From Acidobacteriota bacterium (lineage in GTDB: Bacteria; Acidobacteriota; Blastocatellia; RBC074): a stretch of DNA of 64,000 bases. The stretch's first letter is position 1, and the number at the start of each line of letters is the position of its first letter. The stretch is from positions 1-64,000 of the forward strand of contig JAFDVL010000014.1 of assembly GCA_018268995.1 (NCBI GenBank), in the 5' to 3' direction. The notes under the pieces were generated by a model, which saw only the letters and a program-made list of their open reading frames with translations, did not search any database and was not told where the DNA came from. The translations under genes were made by a program, and so were the position numbers. Of the stretch, positions 18,604 through 28,131 are shown piece by piece.

Positions 18604-19372
18604 CCGGCAAACTCTCCTTGCGAAACGGTTCCGCCCAAGCATTAAAGCTGCGATAGGCTTGATTGACGGCCTCTTTGTTCACGCCTAACTGAACCCATTG
18701 TTGACTGAGCGAAGCTGTATTCGGCGTTTCCTTCGGCCCGAAACAACCGTAGCAACCGCGATTGTAACTCGGACAAATTGCGCCGCAGCCAGCTTGTGTC
18801 ACCGGGCCAAGGCACGGCGTTCCGTGCGCGACCATCACGCAAACTGTGCCGCGTAGTTTGCATTCGACACAGGTGCTATGCGGCGGCGTATTCGGTTTGC
18901 GCTCGTGCAGAAATGCGCTGACGACTTCGAGGAGCTGTTGTTTATTGATGGGACATCCGCGCAACTCAAAATCTACTTTGACGTGCTCGGCAATCGGTGT
19001 GGATTGACTGAGCGTGCGAATGTATTCGGGATGCGCGTAGACGATGCGTGTGAACTCTTCGACATCAGCGAAATTGCGCAACGCCTGAATGCCGCCCGCC
19101 GTCGCGCACGCGCCAATTGTAATCAGGGCTTTCGATTGTTTGCGCACTTGCTGAATGCGCTCGGCATCGTGCGCTGTCGTGACAGAACCTTCGACGAGCG
19201 AAAGGTCATACGGGCCTTTGACGTAGTTGCTGGAGGCTTCAGGAAAGTACGCGATTTCGACCGCGCCCGCAACGGCGAGCAATTCGTCTTCGCAGTCGAG
19301 CAGGCTCAACTGACAGCCATCGCACGAAGCAAATTTCCAGACGGCGAGTTTTAGTTTGCGTATTTTTTTCAT
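18596..19372 (-). CDS. hydD: Group 3b type NiFe hydrogenase, small (delta) subunit
   Basis: A 258-residue Fe-S subunit that relays electrons between the NiFe site and the diaphorase part. CDGC at residues 17-20 gives the first two ligands of the proximal cluster. A Cys in [10 protein letters not shown] and another in [10 protein letters not shown] complete it. The C-terminal half has further cysteine groups ([29 protein letters not shown]) typical of three [4Fe-4S] clusters. There is no Tat signal, in line with a cytoplasmic group 3 enzyme. ATG 19372 ([13 protein letters not shown]) is preferred to the upstream in-frame ATG 19393. In the usual order hydBGDA this gene follows hydG, but here hydG lies about 16 kb away. 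Confidence 0.92.
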   Translation of the reverse strand: MKKIRKLKLAVWKFASCDGCQLSLLDCEDELLAVAGAVEIAYFPEASSNYVKGPYDLSLVEGSVTTAHDAERIQQVRKQSKALITIGACATAGGIQALRNFADVEEFTRIVYAHPEYIRTLSQSTPIAEHVKVDFELRGCPINKQQLLEVVSAFLHERKPNTPPHSTCVECKLRGTVCVMVAHGTPCLGPVTQAGCGAICPSYNRGCYGCFGPKETPNTASLSQQWVQLGVNKEAVNQAYRSFNAWAEPFRKESLPDA

Positions 19373-19519
19373 CGCGTCTCTATCTTGCCTCAACTATGCG
19401 CGAAGGGCTAGACAAAGATGCACAAAACGTTACGCCCAAGTACCGCCGGTTATCGGTTGGTGCTGTAGAGGGCGGTGCGTTTGGTAAGGTTTCCGTTGAC
19501 ATCTGTTCGCGCTTCTGTA

Positions 19520-19541
19520 TCATTCCGACCGGTCGGAATGA
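19520..19541. promoter_or_regulatory. 22 bp palindromic operator, probable TetR-family binding site
   Basis: TCATTCCGACCGGTCGGAATGA is a perfect 22 bp palindrome located 31 bases before the start of the TetR-family gene and in the divergent gap to hydD. Its CCGACCGGTCGG core is of the type bound by TetR/AcrR repressors. Autoregulation of the regulator and control of the following cluster are inferred from position. Confidence 0.75.
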
Positions 19542-19572
19542 TTTAAGTTAGGCTGGGCTCGAATAAAAAATT

Positions 19573-20277
19573 ATGTCGAAAGCTGCAACTTCTACCTACC
19601 GGAAATTCTCCGGGATCGAAGAAGATGATCGCTTGTTGCTGATCTATCGAACGGCAGCACGGGTGATTCACGAAAAAGGCTATGACGCCACTTCGCTCAA
19701 TGAAATTGCTGACGCTGTCGGCATTACGAAGGGCGGTCTATACCACTACATTGACGGCAAAAAAAGCCTGCTCTTCAAAATCATGAGTTATGCGATGGAT
19801 CGGTTGGAAGCCAAAGTCAGCCGCCCCGTTGCAGAGATGGCAGACGCCGAAGCACAGCTCCGCGCGTTACTGGGCTGGCACGCGGAATTGATCATTGATG
19901 GCGGCATTGAGCTGACCATTTTGCTGGATGAAAGTGCGGGATTGACGACGGAAGATATGCACCGGATCACAGAACGGCGCATGAATTACTACAAATTTCT
20001 GCGCGCGATTTTGCAGCGACTTCAGACCGAAGGAAAGCTGCATGACCTGGACATCACCATTGCCACACACAGTGTCATCGGACAACTGCAATGGCTGGCA
20101 CGTTGGTATGTGCCGGGCGGACGGCTCAGCCGTGATGCGGTCATTGCTGGTTTTGTGCAAACTGCGTTGACTGGGCTCCTGCGTGTTTCAAATCCCAAAC
20201 CAACAAATCCCAAACTAACAAAAGGGAGAAACACCAAGCGCTCCCTTGCAACACCAACATCACGCCGCCGCAAATAA
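19573..20277 (+). CDS. TetR/AcrR-family transcriptional regulator
   Basis: A 234-residue repressor-type protein. The N-terminal helix-turn-helix is clear at about residues 38-66 (ATSLNEIADAVGITKGGLYH). The C-terminal part is the helical ligand-binding domain, followed by a basic, low-complexity tail (NPKPTNPKLTKGRNTKRS). A perfect palindromic operator lies just upstream. The gene opens the plus-strand block that continues with a TonB-dependent receptor 31 bases later, so it probably senses the block's substrate or a related molecule. The ligand is unknown. Confidence 0.9.
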   Translation: MSKAATSTYRKFSGIEEDDRLLLIYRTAARVIHEKGYDATSLNEIADAVGITKGGLYHYIDGKKSLLFKIMSYAMDRLEAKVSRPVAEMADAEAQLRALLGWHAELIIDGGIELTILLDESAGLTTEDMHRITERRMNYYKFLRAILQRLQTEGKLHDLDITIATHSVIGQLQWLARWYVPGGRLSRDAVIAGFVQTALTGLLRVSNPKPTNPKLTKGRNTKRSLATPTSRRRK

Positions 20278-20308
20278 ACCGGCATAAGGCGCGAAAGGAG
20301 AGGCCATC

Positions 20309-23300
20309 ATGATGCGCAATCTGACTTTCCTGCTAAGAGTTTTCTCCTTGCTTACTGTTCTCACGCTCGCCATTCATGCACAGACTGCCACGGCGACCTT
20401 ACGTGGCTCTGTGACAGATGGCAGCGGCAATATCACGCCGGGGGCAGCGGTAACACTCACCCAAACCTCGACGAATCTGAAGCGCACTTTTACGGTTGGA
20501 GAAACGGGGCAATACTCCTTTACGTTTCTCGAACCCGGTCGGTACATATTAGAAGTCCAGGTCAAAGGATTTAAGACGTTCCGGCAGGAGCAAATCGAAC
20601 TTGCCGTAGCGCAAGCAGCGGAATTGAATGTGATGCTGCAACCGGGCGATATTGCTGAAACAATCAACGTTTCTGCGGGGGAAACATCGTTGCAGCTTGA
20701 TACGGCCAGCGCGGCGCTCGGCGGCGTGGTGCAACGGACGCAAATTGACAATCTGCCTCTCAATGGCCGCAACGTATTCCAATTGGCGCAACTCGAAGTT
20801 GGCGTCAACACTTCGCCCGGTTCGCGCAGTGCCACACCAAATCTCAGCGCGGGCGGCGTCGGTGAAATCTCGATCAATGGCGGACGCACGCTGACGAATG
20901 AAATCGTCGTGGACGGCATGCCGATTACGAACAAGGCTGACAATCTGCCTTCGTTCCGCCCTTCACCGGAAGCTGTGCAGGAGTTCCGTATCGTGACCAA
21001 CACATACTCCGCTGAATATGGACGCACAGGCGGCGGCGCACTGAATTTCTCGGTGCGTTCCGGCAGCACGCAGGTGCGTGGGACGCTGTTTGAATTTCTG
21101 CGGAACGATGCGTTTGATGCGGCCAACTTTTTCGTGAATCAGACGGGTTCGCAAAAAGAGAAATTCCGCTTCAATCAATTCGGCGGCAATCTGGGCGGAC
21201 CAGTGTATTTGCCACGGTTTGGCGAAGGCGGGCCAGCAGTCAAAAAACTCGACAAGCTGTTTTTCTTTTTTAACTACGAAGGGTTGCGCGTGCGACAAGC
21301 AAGGCTGCGACAATCGAATGTGCCGACGCTCAAGCAACGCGACGGTGATTTTTCGGAATTGCTGGGCGCGACGATTGCCAACGTCAATGTGCGCGACACA
21401 AATGGCACCTTGATTCCGGCGCGCGTGGGGATGATTTACGTGCCGGGTGCGGTCGTCGCCGCAGGGCAACCGGGCGCAGGTTCGCGTGTCGTGTTCGCCA
21501 ACAACGTGATTCCGGCAGCGCGGTTCAATGCGGTAGGACTGAATCTGCTCCGGTCATTTCCGTTGCCGAATCGGACGGGCTTTACGAATAACTATGTTGT
21601 GAACTCGCCCTCCGCAAGCAATGAAAATCAGGTTGTGGCTCGTCTGGATTACAGCCTGTCGCAAAAACATTTGCTCTATGGCCGCGTCATCAAAGACTTC
21701 TCGTCGTCCTTCAATGCGGGGCCCTTTCCCGGCAATATCGCGGGCACACAAGCCAGCCCGATTTTGCGTTCGCGGCCCAGCACAGCCGTGGTGGATTACG
21801 TGTGGACGATTTCGCCGCGCGTCGTCTTTCACGCGAATGGCGGGATGACGCAATCAGTTGCCGACAGTCGCACGTACTCCGATGGCTACGATCCCACAAC
21901 GCTGGGATTCCCCTCCTATTTGGCCAATGCGTCAGGCGACGCGCGCGTGTTCCCCAGCGCGACGGTGACGGGCTACACGACGCTGGGGCCGCCACGGAAC
22001 TTTGGTAATGCTCGTAACATTCAGGACATTTTCAGTTTCAATCAGGATGTGAGTTTTTTGTTCGGCGCGCATTCGCTCAAGCTGGGCGCGAACGAACGTT
22101 CTTACCGCATTTACAACAATCGCCCGGATGATCCGGCAGGCAATTTCACGTTCACGCGGGCGTTCACGGCGCGCACGGCAGCCGACGCGCAATCGGGCGA
22201 TGCCGTAGCCTCGCTGTTGCTGGGCAATCCGAGCACAGGCCGCCTGGCCATCGTGCCGCAACCAGCGGTGCAAAGCTTGTATTATGCCTTCTTCGCGCAA
22301 GACGACTGGCAAGTGAATAAGCGGCTGACGCTCAATTTGGGGCTGCGTTGGGAAGCCGATCTGGGCAACACTGAACGCTTCAATCGGCTCACGAATTTCG
22401 ACCTGCAAGGACAGTTTCCGATCAGTAGCTTGTCCGTCGCTTTTCCCACCGCGACAGGATTGGGCACCCGCACGCTCAATCTACGTGGTGCGGTGACGCC
22501 AGTTGGACGCGGCACAGTCAGCACCCGCGAGCAATACGACCGCGATTTGAACAACTGGGGGCCGCGCATCGGGTTGGCGCTCAAGTTGGATGACAAGACG
22601 GTGCTGCGCGCGGGTGGTGGCATTTTCTATGCCTCGAATTCCGGCGGCGGTTTTGCTACGCAGACGTACGCGCTCTCTGACACAGCGGAAACGCCGTTCA
22701 TCGCCACACTCGACAACGTGACGCCAACGCCGGGCACCAGTCTGAGCAATCCATTCCCAAATGGCATCGTGCAAGTTCCGACGGCATTCCCCGGTGCGAT
22801 TTACGGCTACGGTCAGCAGATTCTGCCCGTCAAGGTGCGCAACATTCGGCAGCCAAAAATCGGACAATGGAACCTGAGTTTGCAGCGCGAATTGCCGGGG
22901 CATTTGAAGGTGCAAGCCGCGTACGCCGGCAGCGCGAGCATGGGGCTGCTTTCCGGGCCGACCGACCTGAATCAACTCACGCCGGAAAATCTGGCGCTGG
23001 GCGCAACGATCCTCAACACGACCGTCGCCAATCCGTTTTTGACCTTGCCGACGAATCAACGTCCGGCTTCGACTTCAATCCTGGGCCGCGCGACAGTGAC
23101 GGTGGCGCAGTTGCTGCGGCCTTACCCGCAATTCGGCAACGTGGTTTCGTACAACATGAACGAAGCGCACGCGACCTATCACTCCTTACAACTGCGCGTC
23201 GAGCGCCGCTTCAGCGATGGCTTGCTGTTCACTGCCGGATACACTTTTGCCAAAACGATTGACGATGTGTCGGGCATTTCGGCAGGCGCGACGATTCAGG

Positions 23301-23929
23301 TGCCGAATTACCAGAATTACTATGATCGCCGCTCGAACAAAGCGCTTTCGACCTTCGACGTGCGGCATCGCTTCATCGGCAACGTGACGTGGCGCTTGCC
23401 CTTTGGCTACGACGGACGTTATCTGAAGAGCGGCGTCACCGGACAAGTGCTGGGCGGCTGGGGCGTGAATGCCATTGTGCAGGCGCAAGGCGGATTCCCG
23501 CTGAGCATCACGGCGGTCAGCAACGGCTTACAGGGCTTGGCCTTTGTGGGCGGAAACGCTGCTGTGGGCATCCTGCGTCCGAACCTGATTGGCGATCCGG
23601 TCATTGCCGATGCCACGCAGCGCAAGACGACGTTGCAATGGTTCAATACCGCCGCGTTCCAGGTGCCCGCGCAATACACGTTCGGCAACGCGCCGCGCAC
23701 GTTTGGCAATTTGCGGGGGCCGGGGTATTTCGGCACAAACCTTTCGCTGCAACGCAACTTCAGAATTACGGAAGCGACGCGGCTGCAATTTCGTGCGGAA
23801 GCTTTCAATCTGTTCAATCGCGCGAATTTCACGACGCCTGCCGCGATTTTAGGCGCAGCGAATTTCGGTCGCTTGCTGGCGGCGGAAGACGCTCGGCAGA
23901 TGCAACTCGCCTTGAAGCTGTATTTCTGA
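20309..23929 (+). CDS. Oar-like TonB-dependent outer-membrane receptor
   Basis: A 1206-residue outer-membrane protein. A signal peptide (1-24) is followed by a carboxypeptidase-regulatory-like beta-sandwich (about 27-110, LRGSVTDGSGNITPGAAVTL). A plug region (about 120-260) contains NLPLNGRNVFQLAQLEVGVN and INGGRTLTNEIVVDGMP. A long barrel follows and ends in the terminal aromatic of MQLALKLYF. This architecture is strongly expanded in Acidobacteria and is thought to import large or poorly diffusible substrates using TonB energy. AAGGAG precedes the ATG. It stands directly after the TetR gene and before the membrane protein and hydrolases, so it is the likely uptake gate for their substrate. 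The substrate itself cannot be read from sequence. Confidence 0.92.
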   Translation: MMRNLTFLLRVFSLLTVLTLAIHAQTATATLRGSVTDGSGNITPGAAVTLTQTSTNLKRTFTVGETGQYSFTFLEPGRYILEVQVKGFKTFRQEQIELAVAQAAELNVMLQPGDIAETINVSAGETSLQLDTASAALGGVVQRTQIDNLPLNGRNVFQLAQLEVGVNTSPGSRSATPNLSAGGVGEISINGGRTLTNEIVVDGMPITNKADNLPSFRPSPEAVQEFRIVTNTYSAEYGRTGGGALNFSVRSGSTQVRGTLFEFLRNDAFDAANFFVNQTGSQKEKFRFNQFGGNLGGPVYLPRFGEGGPAVKKLDKLFFFFNYEGLRVRQARLRQSNVPTLKQRDGDFSELLGATIANVNVRDTNGTLIPARVGMIYVPGAVVAAGQPGAGSRVVFANNVIPAARFNAVGLNLLRSFPLPNRTGFTNNYVVNSPSASNENQVVARLDYSLSQKHLLYGRVIKDFSSSFNAGPFPGNIAGTQASPILRSRPSTAVVDYVWTISPRVVFHANGGMTQSVADSRTYSDGYDPTTLGFPSYLANASGDARVFPSATVTGYTTLGPPRNFGNARNIQDIFSFNQDVSFLFGAHSLKLGANERSYRIYNNRPDDPAGNFTFTRAFTARTAADAQSGDAVASLLLGNPSTGRLAIVPQPAVQSLYYAFFAQDDWQVNKRLTLNLGLRWEADLGNTERFNRLTNFDLQGQFPISSLSVAFPTATGLGTRTLNLRGAVTPVGRGTVSTREQYDRDLNNWGPRIGLALKLDDKTVLRAGGGIFYASNSGGGFATQTYALSDTAETPFIATLDNVTPTPGTSLSNPFPNGIVQVPTAFPGAIYGYGQQILPVKVRNIRQPKIGQWNLSLQRELPGHLKVQAAYAGSASMGLLSGPTDLNQLTPENLALGATILNTTVANPFLTLPTNQRPASTSILGRATVTVAQLLRPYPQFGNVVSYNMNEAHATYHSLQLRVERRFSDGLLFTAGYTFAKTIDDVSGISAGATIQVPNYQNYYDRRSNKALSTFDVRHRFIGNVTWRLPFGYDGRYLKSGVTGQVLGGWGVNAIVQAQGGFPLSITAVSNGLQGLAFVGGNAAVGILRPNLIGDPVIADATQRKTTLQWFNTAAFQVPAQYTFGNAPRTFGNLRGPGYFGTNLSLQRNFRITEATRLQFRAEAFNLFNRANFTTPAAILGAANFGRLLAAEDARQMQLALKLYF

Positions 23930-23958
23930 TCCAGTTCAAACAACTGGGGAGCCTCCTG

Positions 23959-24732
23959 ATGGACTATTTTATTGTCCGCTCCTTCGATCACGCGGGCTAC
24001 TACGAAACACGCTTGCTGCTGCTGTTCATTGGATTGGTCGTCGTGGCGTATTTTTCGCTGCGCAAACGAGACCATCGGTATCTGGTGGTCTTTGCCAGCG
24101 GTGTCGTGTTTCAAGGCTTGCTGGAATGGAGTCTGGCCGCATTGGGCTTGCGCGGCAAAGGGTACAGCCTGTCGGTGTTTGGCATAACATTGCCGACCGC
24201 CTTGGCGATTCTTTGGCAAGGCTTGGTGGAAGGCGGCATTCTGAGCCTGATGGCCTTTTGGTTTGCCGACCTGTTCCATTTTTCCAGACAGAAAGCGGAC
24301 AACACACGCCCGGCCTTTTTGGCCGTTTGTTGCGTCATTGTCGGGCTGGCGTGCGTCGTGGGAGTCCTGGCGCGTGGCTTGCCGATTACGTCGCCGCGTC
24401 CGATGTTTGCGCCGTTCGCAATGCTGCTGTCCGCCGTGACGCTGGCGCTTTCGTTGTTGTTGATTTCGTTCAAGGGGCGCGCAGGATGGCGAGCGATGGG
24501 GTGGTTTTATCTGGGCCTGCTGGTCTACATCGTGTTGACGTTTGAGCCGTTGCATTGGCTCGGCGCGCGTTATGTCGCCGTGCGCAATGCTGACGGGCAA
24601 TTCGCCGCCGCTTCATTTCTGCCGCAGGTCGGGCTGATGCTGTATTCGCATTTGTACGAAGTCGCGGCGGGCAAGCTGCATTACTTCGTTGTGCCGTACG
24701 TGCTGGGCTGGCTCAATCGTCGCGAAGCTTGA
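23959..24732 (+). CDS. Polytopic membrane protein of unknown function
   Basis: A 257-residue, strongly hydrophobic protein with about seven predicted membrane segments (for example LLLLFIGLVVVAYFSL, VVFASGVVFQGLLEWSLAAL and AFLAVCCVIVGLACVVGVLA). The frame is open far upstream inside the receptor gene, but ATG 23959 is chosen because GGGGAG precedes it and the hydrophobic sequence begins there. Its stop lies ten bases before the next start, so it belongs to the same operon. I recognise no transporter or enzyme family. An inner-membrane role in the same pathway is inference. Confidence 0.72.
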   Translation: MDYFIVRSFDHAGYYETRLLLLFIGLVVVAYFSLRKRDHRYLVVFASGVVFQGLLEWSLAALGLRGKGYSLSVFGITLPTALAILWQGLVEGGILSLMAFWFADLFHFSRQKADNTRPAFLAVCCVIVGLACVVGVLARGLPITSPRPMFAPFAMLLSAVTLALSLLLISFKGRAGWRAMGWFYLGLLVYIVLTFEPLHWLGARYVAVRNADGQFAAASFLPQVGLMLYSHLYEVAAGKLHYFVVPYVLGWLNRREA

Positions 24733-24742
24733 GGAAAGCTGT

Positions 24743-25609
24743 ATGCCTGAATTTTTGTTTCAGAACTACAAAGTGCATTACGTCGAAGCGGGTCAGGGCG
24801 AGCCGCTCGTGTTTCTACACAATGGCGGCAACGATCATCGCATCTGGGATCATCAGCTCGCGCATTTTGCCAAGACTCACCGCGTGATTGCGACGGATCA
24901 TCTGGGCTTTGGCGAATCCGACAAACCGCGCATTGATTACACGCTGCCACTGTACAGCGCGATGGTCGCGGCGTTGGTAGAGCAACTGCGACTCGCCCCC
25001 GTAACCTTGATCGGCAATTGCATCGGCAGCGCGATGGCGTTGCATTACGCGCAACAACATCCTGATCGGGTGCGGCAGTTGATTCTTTTCAACGTCGCGT
25101 CTGAACAAATCCTGCTGGCCGGGCCGCTGGCCAAGGTTTATCAAACGTTCTCGCAACATCGCTGGCTGCGCAATCTGCTTTCTTTCAAGGTGGATCATCT
25201 GGGCTTGTCGCACAAAGAAACGGCGCAATCCTTGCGTTCGCAATACGGCAAGCAGCCGCCTGCTGACGCGGAATTTGCGGCCTACTCGCATCAGCTTTAC
25301 AACCGCAAAGGCCAGACGCGCTCGCTGTACAACACGCTCTCGGTCTTTGACAGCTTCCGCCCGATTGATGAGTTTGTGCGGCCTGAAGGCTTTCCGTCGG
25401 TTTGTCTGATCTGGGGCCAGGAAAACTCGGTGTTGCCGGTGACGGCAGGGGAAAAGCTCTGTGCGCGGTTGCAGCCGGAACGCGCGGAATGGCTGACCGG
25501 GTGCGGGCATTTGCCGATGCGTGAGCAACCGGAACAAATCAACCGCATCATCGCAGAAGTGCTTGCGACACAGACTGCCCCACAACCCGTCGCAGAAGCT
25601 GTGCATTGA
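24743..25609 (+). CDS. Alpha/beta hydrolase with a cysteine nucleophile
   Basis: A 288-residue cytoplasmic alpha/beta-hydrolase-fold protein. The oxyanion region HNGG (26-29) and DHLGFGESDKP (52-62) are typical. The nucleophile elbow reads GNCIGS, so Cys93 replaces the usual serine. The acid position WGQEN has Glu227 instead of Asp, and His256 lies in GCGHLPMREQP. Cys nucleophiles occur in dienelactone hydrolases and PHA synthases, but this protein is a single-domain esterase or C-C hydrolase type by size. ATG 24743 follows GAGGAAAG ten bases after the preceding stop. No signal peptide is visible, unlike most products of this cluster. Confidence 0.82.
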   Translation: MPEFLFQNYKVHYVEAGQGEPLVFLHNGGNDHRIWDHQLAHFAKTHRVIATDHLGFGESDKPRIDYTLPLYSAMVAALVEQLRLAPVTLIGNCIGSAMALHYAQQHPDRVRQLILFNVASEQILLAGPLAKVYQTFSQHRWLRNLLSFKVDHLGLSHKETAQSLRSQYGKQPPADAEFAAYSHQLYNRKGQTRSLYNTLSVFDSFRPIDEFVRPEGFPSVCLIWGQENSVLPVTAGEKLCARLQPERAEWLTGCGHLPMREQPEQINRIIAEVLATQTAPQPVAEAVH

Positions 25610-25631
25610 ACACAACGCAGAGGAGTCCCTC

Positions 25632-26588
25632 ATGTCACTACGCTTATCGCATCTGTTTCTTTTCGGCCTACTGTCGCTTGGTCTGTTCGCGCCAAACGTG
25701 CAGGCGAGCCAATTGGTCGAAGGCAAATTGGAAAGCAAACTCGTGCCGTCTCCGGTCGAATACAACGCACTGCTGCCTGACGGCTATGATGCCGCCAAAG
25801 AGCCGTTGCCGTTGCTCCTGTTCCTGCACGGCGGCGGCGGCGACAAAACGTTTCTGAACCGGATGCGTCCCATTCTGGACGAGCTGTGGAAGGCCGGGAC
25901 GTTGCCGCCGATGGTTGTCGTCACACCCAGCGCGGCGCGGTCGTTTTATATGGATTACAAGGACGGTTCGCAGAAATGGGAAACGTTCATCGTCACGGAC
26001 TTCCTGGAGCATTTGCGCGGCCAATTCAAAGTCACGAAAGAGCGCAAAGGCACGTTGCTCTTTGGCATTTCGATGGGCGGGCTGGGCGCGCTGCGGCTGG
26101 GCTTCAAGTATCCCGAAAAGTTCGCCGGACTCGCCGCGCTGGAGCCAGGCATTGATCCGGTGCTGAAATGGAAAGACCTCAGCGCGCGGTACAAGTTTTA
26201 TCGCGGGCCAGATTTGATGGAAACGATTTTCGGCAAGCCGTTTGACGAAGCGTATTGGGAAGCCAACAACGTCGCCACCATTGCCGTCAACAAAGCCGAC
26301 AAGCTGCGCGCGGCCAACCTGGGCATTTACATCGAAGCGGGCGACGAAGACCTATTTTTCCTGCACGAAGCGACCGAGTTTCTGCATCGCATTTTGTGGG
26401 ATCAGAAAATCAAGCACGAATACCATCTGGTGCGCGGCGCAGATCACGTCGGGCGCACGATTCGTCCGCGCGCAATGGAAGGGTTGGAATTTCTGGCGCG
26501 CCTGCTGAGTCCGCCGCCGCCCGATCCCGAAGCCGAAGCCGCGCGCAAACGCATGGAGCCGCTGAAAAAACAATTGCCCGAACGCTAA
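25632..26588 (+). CDS. Secreted alpha/beta-hydrolase esterase (esterase D/PHB-depolymerase type)
   Basis: A 318-residue exported esterase. The signal peptide (about 1-26, ending NVQAS) is followed by a fold with LLLFLHGGGGD (61-71) and the nucleophile elbow GISMGG (Ser147). A plausible acid lies in GDEDLFFLH and a catalytic His in RGADHVG. The layout resembles the esterase-D and feruloyl/PHB-depolymerase-type hydrolases that cut ester side groups. ATG 25632 is chosen because AGGAG lies seven bases upstream and the signal peptide begins there. It is part of the plus-strand cluster, 22 bases behind the Cys-hydrolase gene. Confidence 0.82.
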   Translation: MSLRLSHLFLFGLLSLGLFAPNVQASQLVEGKLESKLVPSPVEYNALLPDGYDAAKEPLPLLLFLHGGGGDKTFLNRMRPILDELWKAGTLPPMVVVTPSAARSFYMDYKDGSQKWETFIVTDFLEHLRGQFKVTKERKGTLLFGISMGGLGALRLGFKYPEKFAGLAALEPGIDPVLKWKDLSARYKFYRGPDLMETIFGKPFDEAYWEANNVATIAVNKADKLRAANLGIYIEAGDEDLFFLHEATEFLHRILWDQKIKHEYHLVRGADHVGRTIRPRAMEGLEFLARLLSPPPPDPEAEAARKRMEPLKKQLPER

Positions 26589-26603
26589 ACCGAGAGGAAT
26601 TGG

Positions 26604-28127
26604 ATGCGCCAACAAGCCGGAAATCAACCAAACACTCTTCGCCGACAGGAGCGCCGCGCCTGGCTGAAAAACGCGGGGGCTGCGGTGTTGGGCGCAGGTT
26701 TTGCCAAAGCTGCATGGCCACAGTCCGTGCCTGCTCCCAGCGTGACTTCCGTTTGGGCGGATGCCATCGTCAATGCACGCTACGAAGACCTTTCTGCCGA
26801 AGTCGTGCAACGCGCCAAGCTGTGCATCCTCGACAACCTGGGCGTCATTGCGCACACCTCTACGCTGCCCGAACTGCGCAACTATCTGGATCGCCAATTC
26901 AGCAATGGCGGCCCGGCAGAAGCGACGGTGTGGGGCTACGGGCGCAAATTACCGCTGGAAACGGCGGCGGCCTGCAATGCGTTTTTAATTCACGGCAACG
27001 AAATTGATGACAGCGATTTTCGCAGCAACTATCGCCCGTCTTGCGTGTCGCTGCCTGCGCCGTTGAGCGTGGCCGAATTCGTCCAGGCATCAGGCCGCGA
27101 TTTGTTGCTGGCGACAGCGATTGCGTACACCGTCAACGGTCGCCTCGCCGCGCAGTTGGATCGGTTGCAGGGCCTGGGCTTTATGCCTTCGTCCGTTGTG
27201 GGCGGCGGTGGCACAGCAGCCGCAACGGCGAAACTGCTGAAGCTAAATGCAGAACAAACACTGTGGTCGTTGGGCTTGGGCATCGCGGGCGGTGGCGGAT
27301 TGTTTCAGTATTACTTCGATCAAACGGAAGAGAAAAAGCTGCACGTCGCGCGCACGGTGCGGATGGGCGTGGAATCGGCGCAACTCGCGGCCAAAGGTTA
27401 CGAAGGGCCGCGCAACATTGTCGAAGGCGCTGCCGGGTTATTGCCGAGCTACTTGCGCGAAACGGGGCGCAAGCCTGATTACGCCGCGATGAAACGCGAC
27501 GTGCGGCAGTGGGAAGGGCCGTTGTACATCTACCCGAAATTCACTTCGACCTCGTCCTCGATTGGGCCGTTTCTGGACGCGCTCGCACCGCTGTATCAAC
27601 GCGAAAAGCTCAAGCCGACGGACATCGAACGCTTCATCATTGTGCGCGAATGGGCGCTCGATTCGCCGTTCGTCAAAAAGATTCTGCACTTCGAGCCGCC
27701 CCAAACCATCGTCGGCGCGCAGTTGAATATGAACTATTCGATTGCGCTGTTTTTGCAACGCGGCTCGGCGTCAGTACACGACTTCACGCCCGCCGCCTTG
27801 CAGGACAAAGCCGTGCTGGCACTCGCGGCCAAAGCAGGTTACGAACTGGTCGGGCCAACGGATAACTTTGCCGTCAAGCTGGTGCTGCGCAATGGCCGCA
27901 CGCTGAGCGCACCCTTCAAATACAGTCGTGGCGAAAAGCCGGAACCCGTAATGCACGAAATGCGGATGGCGAAATTTGCCGCGCTCACGCAGGAACGGAT
28001 GACCGACCGCGCGCGCCAGCAAGTTATCGAAATGGTGGAACGGTTGGACACCGTCAGGAACGTGGCGGAATGGACAGTCGCCCTGCACAAATTGCTCAAG
28101 CCTTTGCCGCGAACAATACGAGGATGA
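26604..28127 (+). CDS. MmgE/PrpD family protein with Tat signal
   Basis: A 507-residue member of the MmgE/PrpD family, which includes 2-methylcitrate dehydratase and cis-aconitate decarboxylase. The core family features begin around residue 50 (WADAIVNARYEDLSAEVVQRAKLCILDNLG is the typical opening) and continue through HGNEIDDSDF. Family members are normally cytoplasmic, but here the N-terminus (RRQERRAWLKNAGAAVLGAG) is a twin-arginine signal with a hydrophobic stretch, which implies export of a folded enzyme. GAGAGGAA precedes the ATG. The next gene starts four bases after its stop. The substrate is unknown; a lyase or isomerase step on an organic acid is the family-based guess. Confidence 0.83.
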   Translation: MRQQAGNQPNTLRRQERRAWLKNAGAAVLGAGFAKAAWPQSVPAPSVTSVWADAIVNARYEDLSAEVVQRAKLCILDNLGVIAHTSTLPELRNYLDRQFSNGGPAEATVWGYGRKLPLETAAACNAFLIHGNEIDDSDFRSNYRPSCVSLPAPLSVAEFVQASGRDLLLATAIAYTVNGRLAAQLDRLQGLGFMPSSVVGGGGTAAATAKLLKLNAEQTLWSLGLGIAGGGGLFQYYFDQTEEKKLHVARTVRMGVESAQLAAKGYEGPRNIVEGAAGLLPSYLRETGRKPDYAAMKRDVRQWEGPLYIYPKFTSTSSSIGPFLDALAPLYQREKLKPTDIERFIIVREWALDSPFVKKILHFEPPQTIVGAQLNMNYSIALFLQRGSASVHDFTPAALQDKAVLALAAKAGYELVGPTDNFAVKLVLRNGRTLSAPFKYSRGEKPEPVMHEMRMAKFAALTQERMTDRARQQVIEMVERLDTVRNVAEWTVALHKLLKPLPRTIRG

Positions 28128-28131
28128 CACG

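Noticed and set aside
23419..24600. Minus-strand open frame spanning the receptor end and the membrane protein gene
   Set aside because: The plus-strand frame gives a normal receptor C-terminus and a hydrophobic membrane protein with its own ribosome binding site; the antisense protein is highly basic and has no motif.
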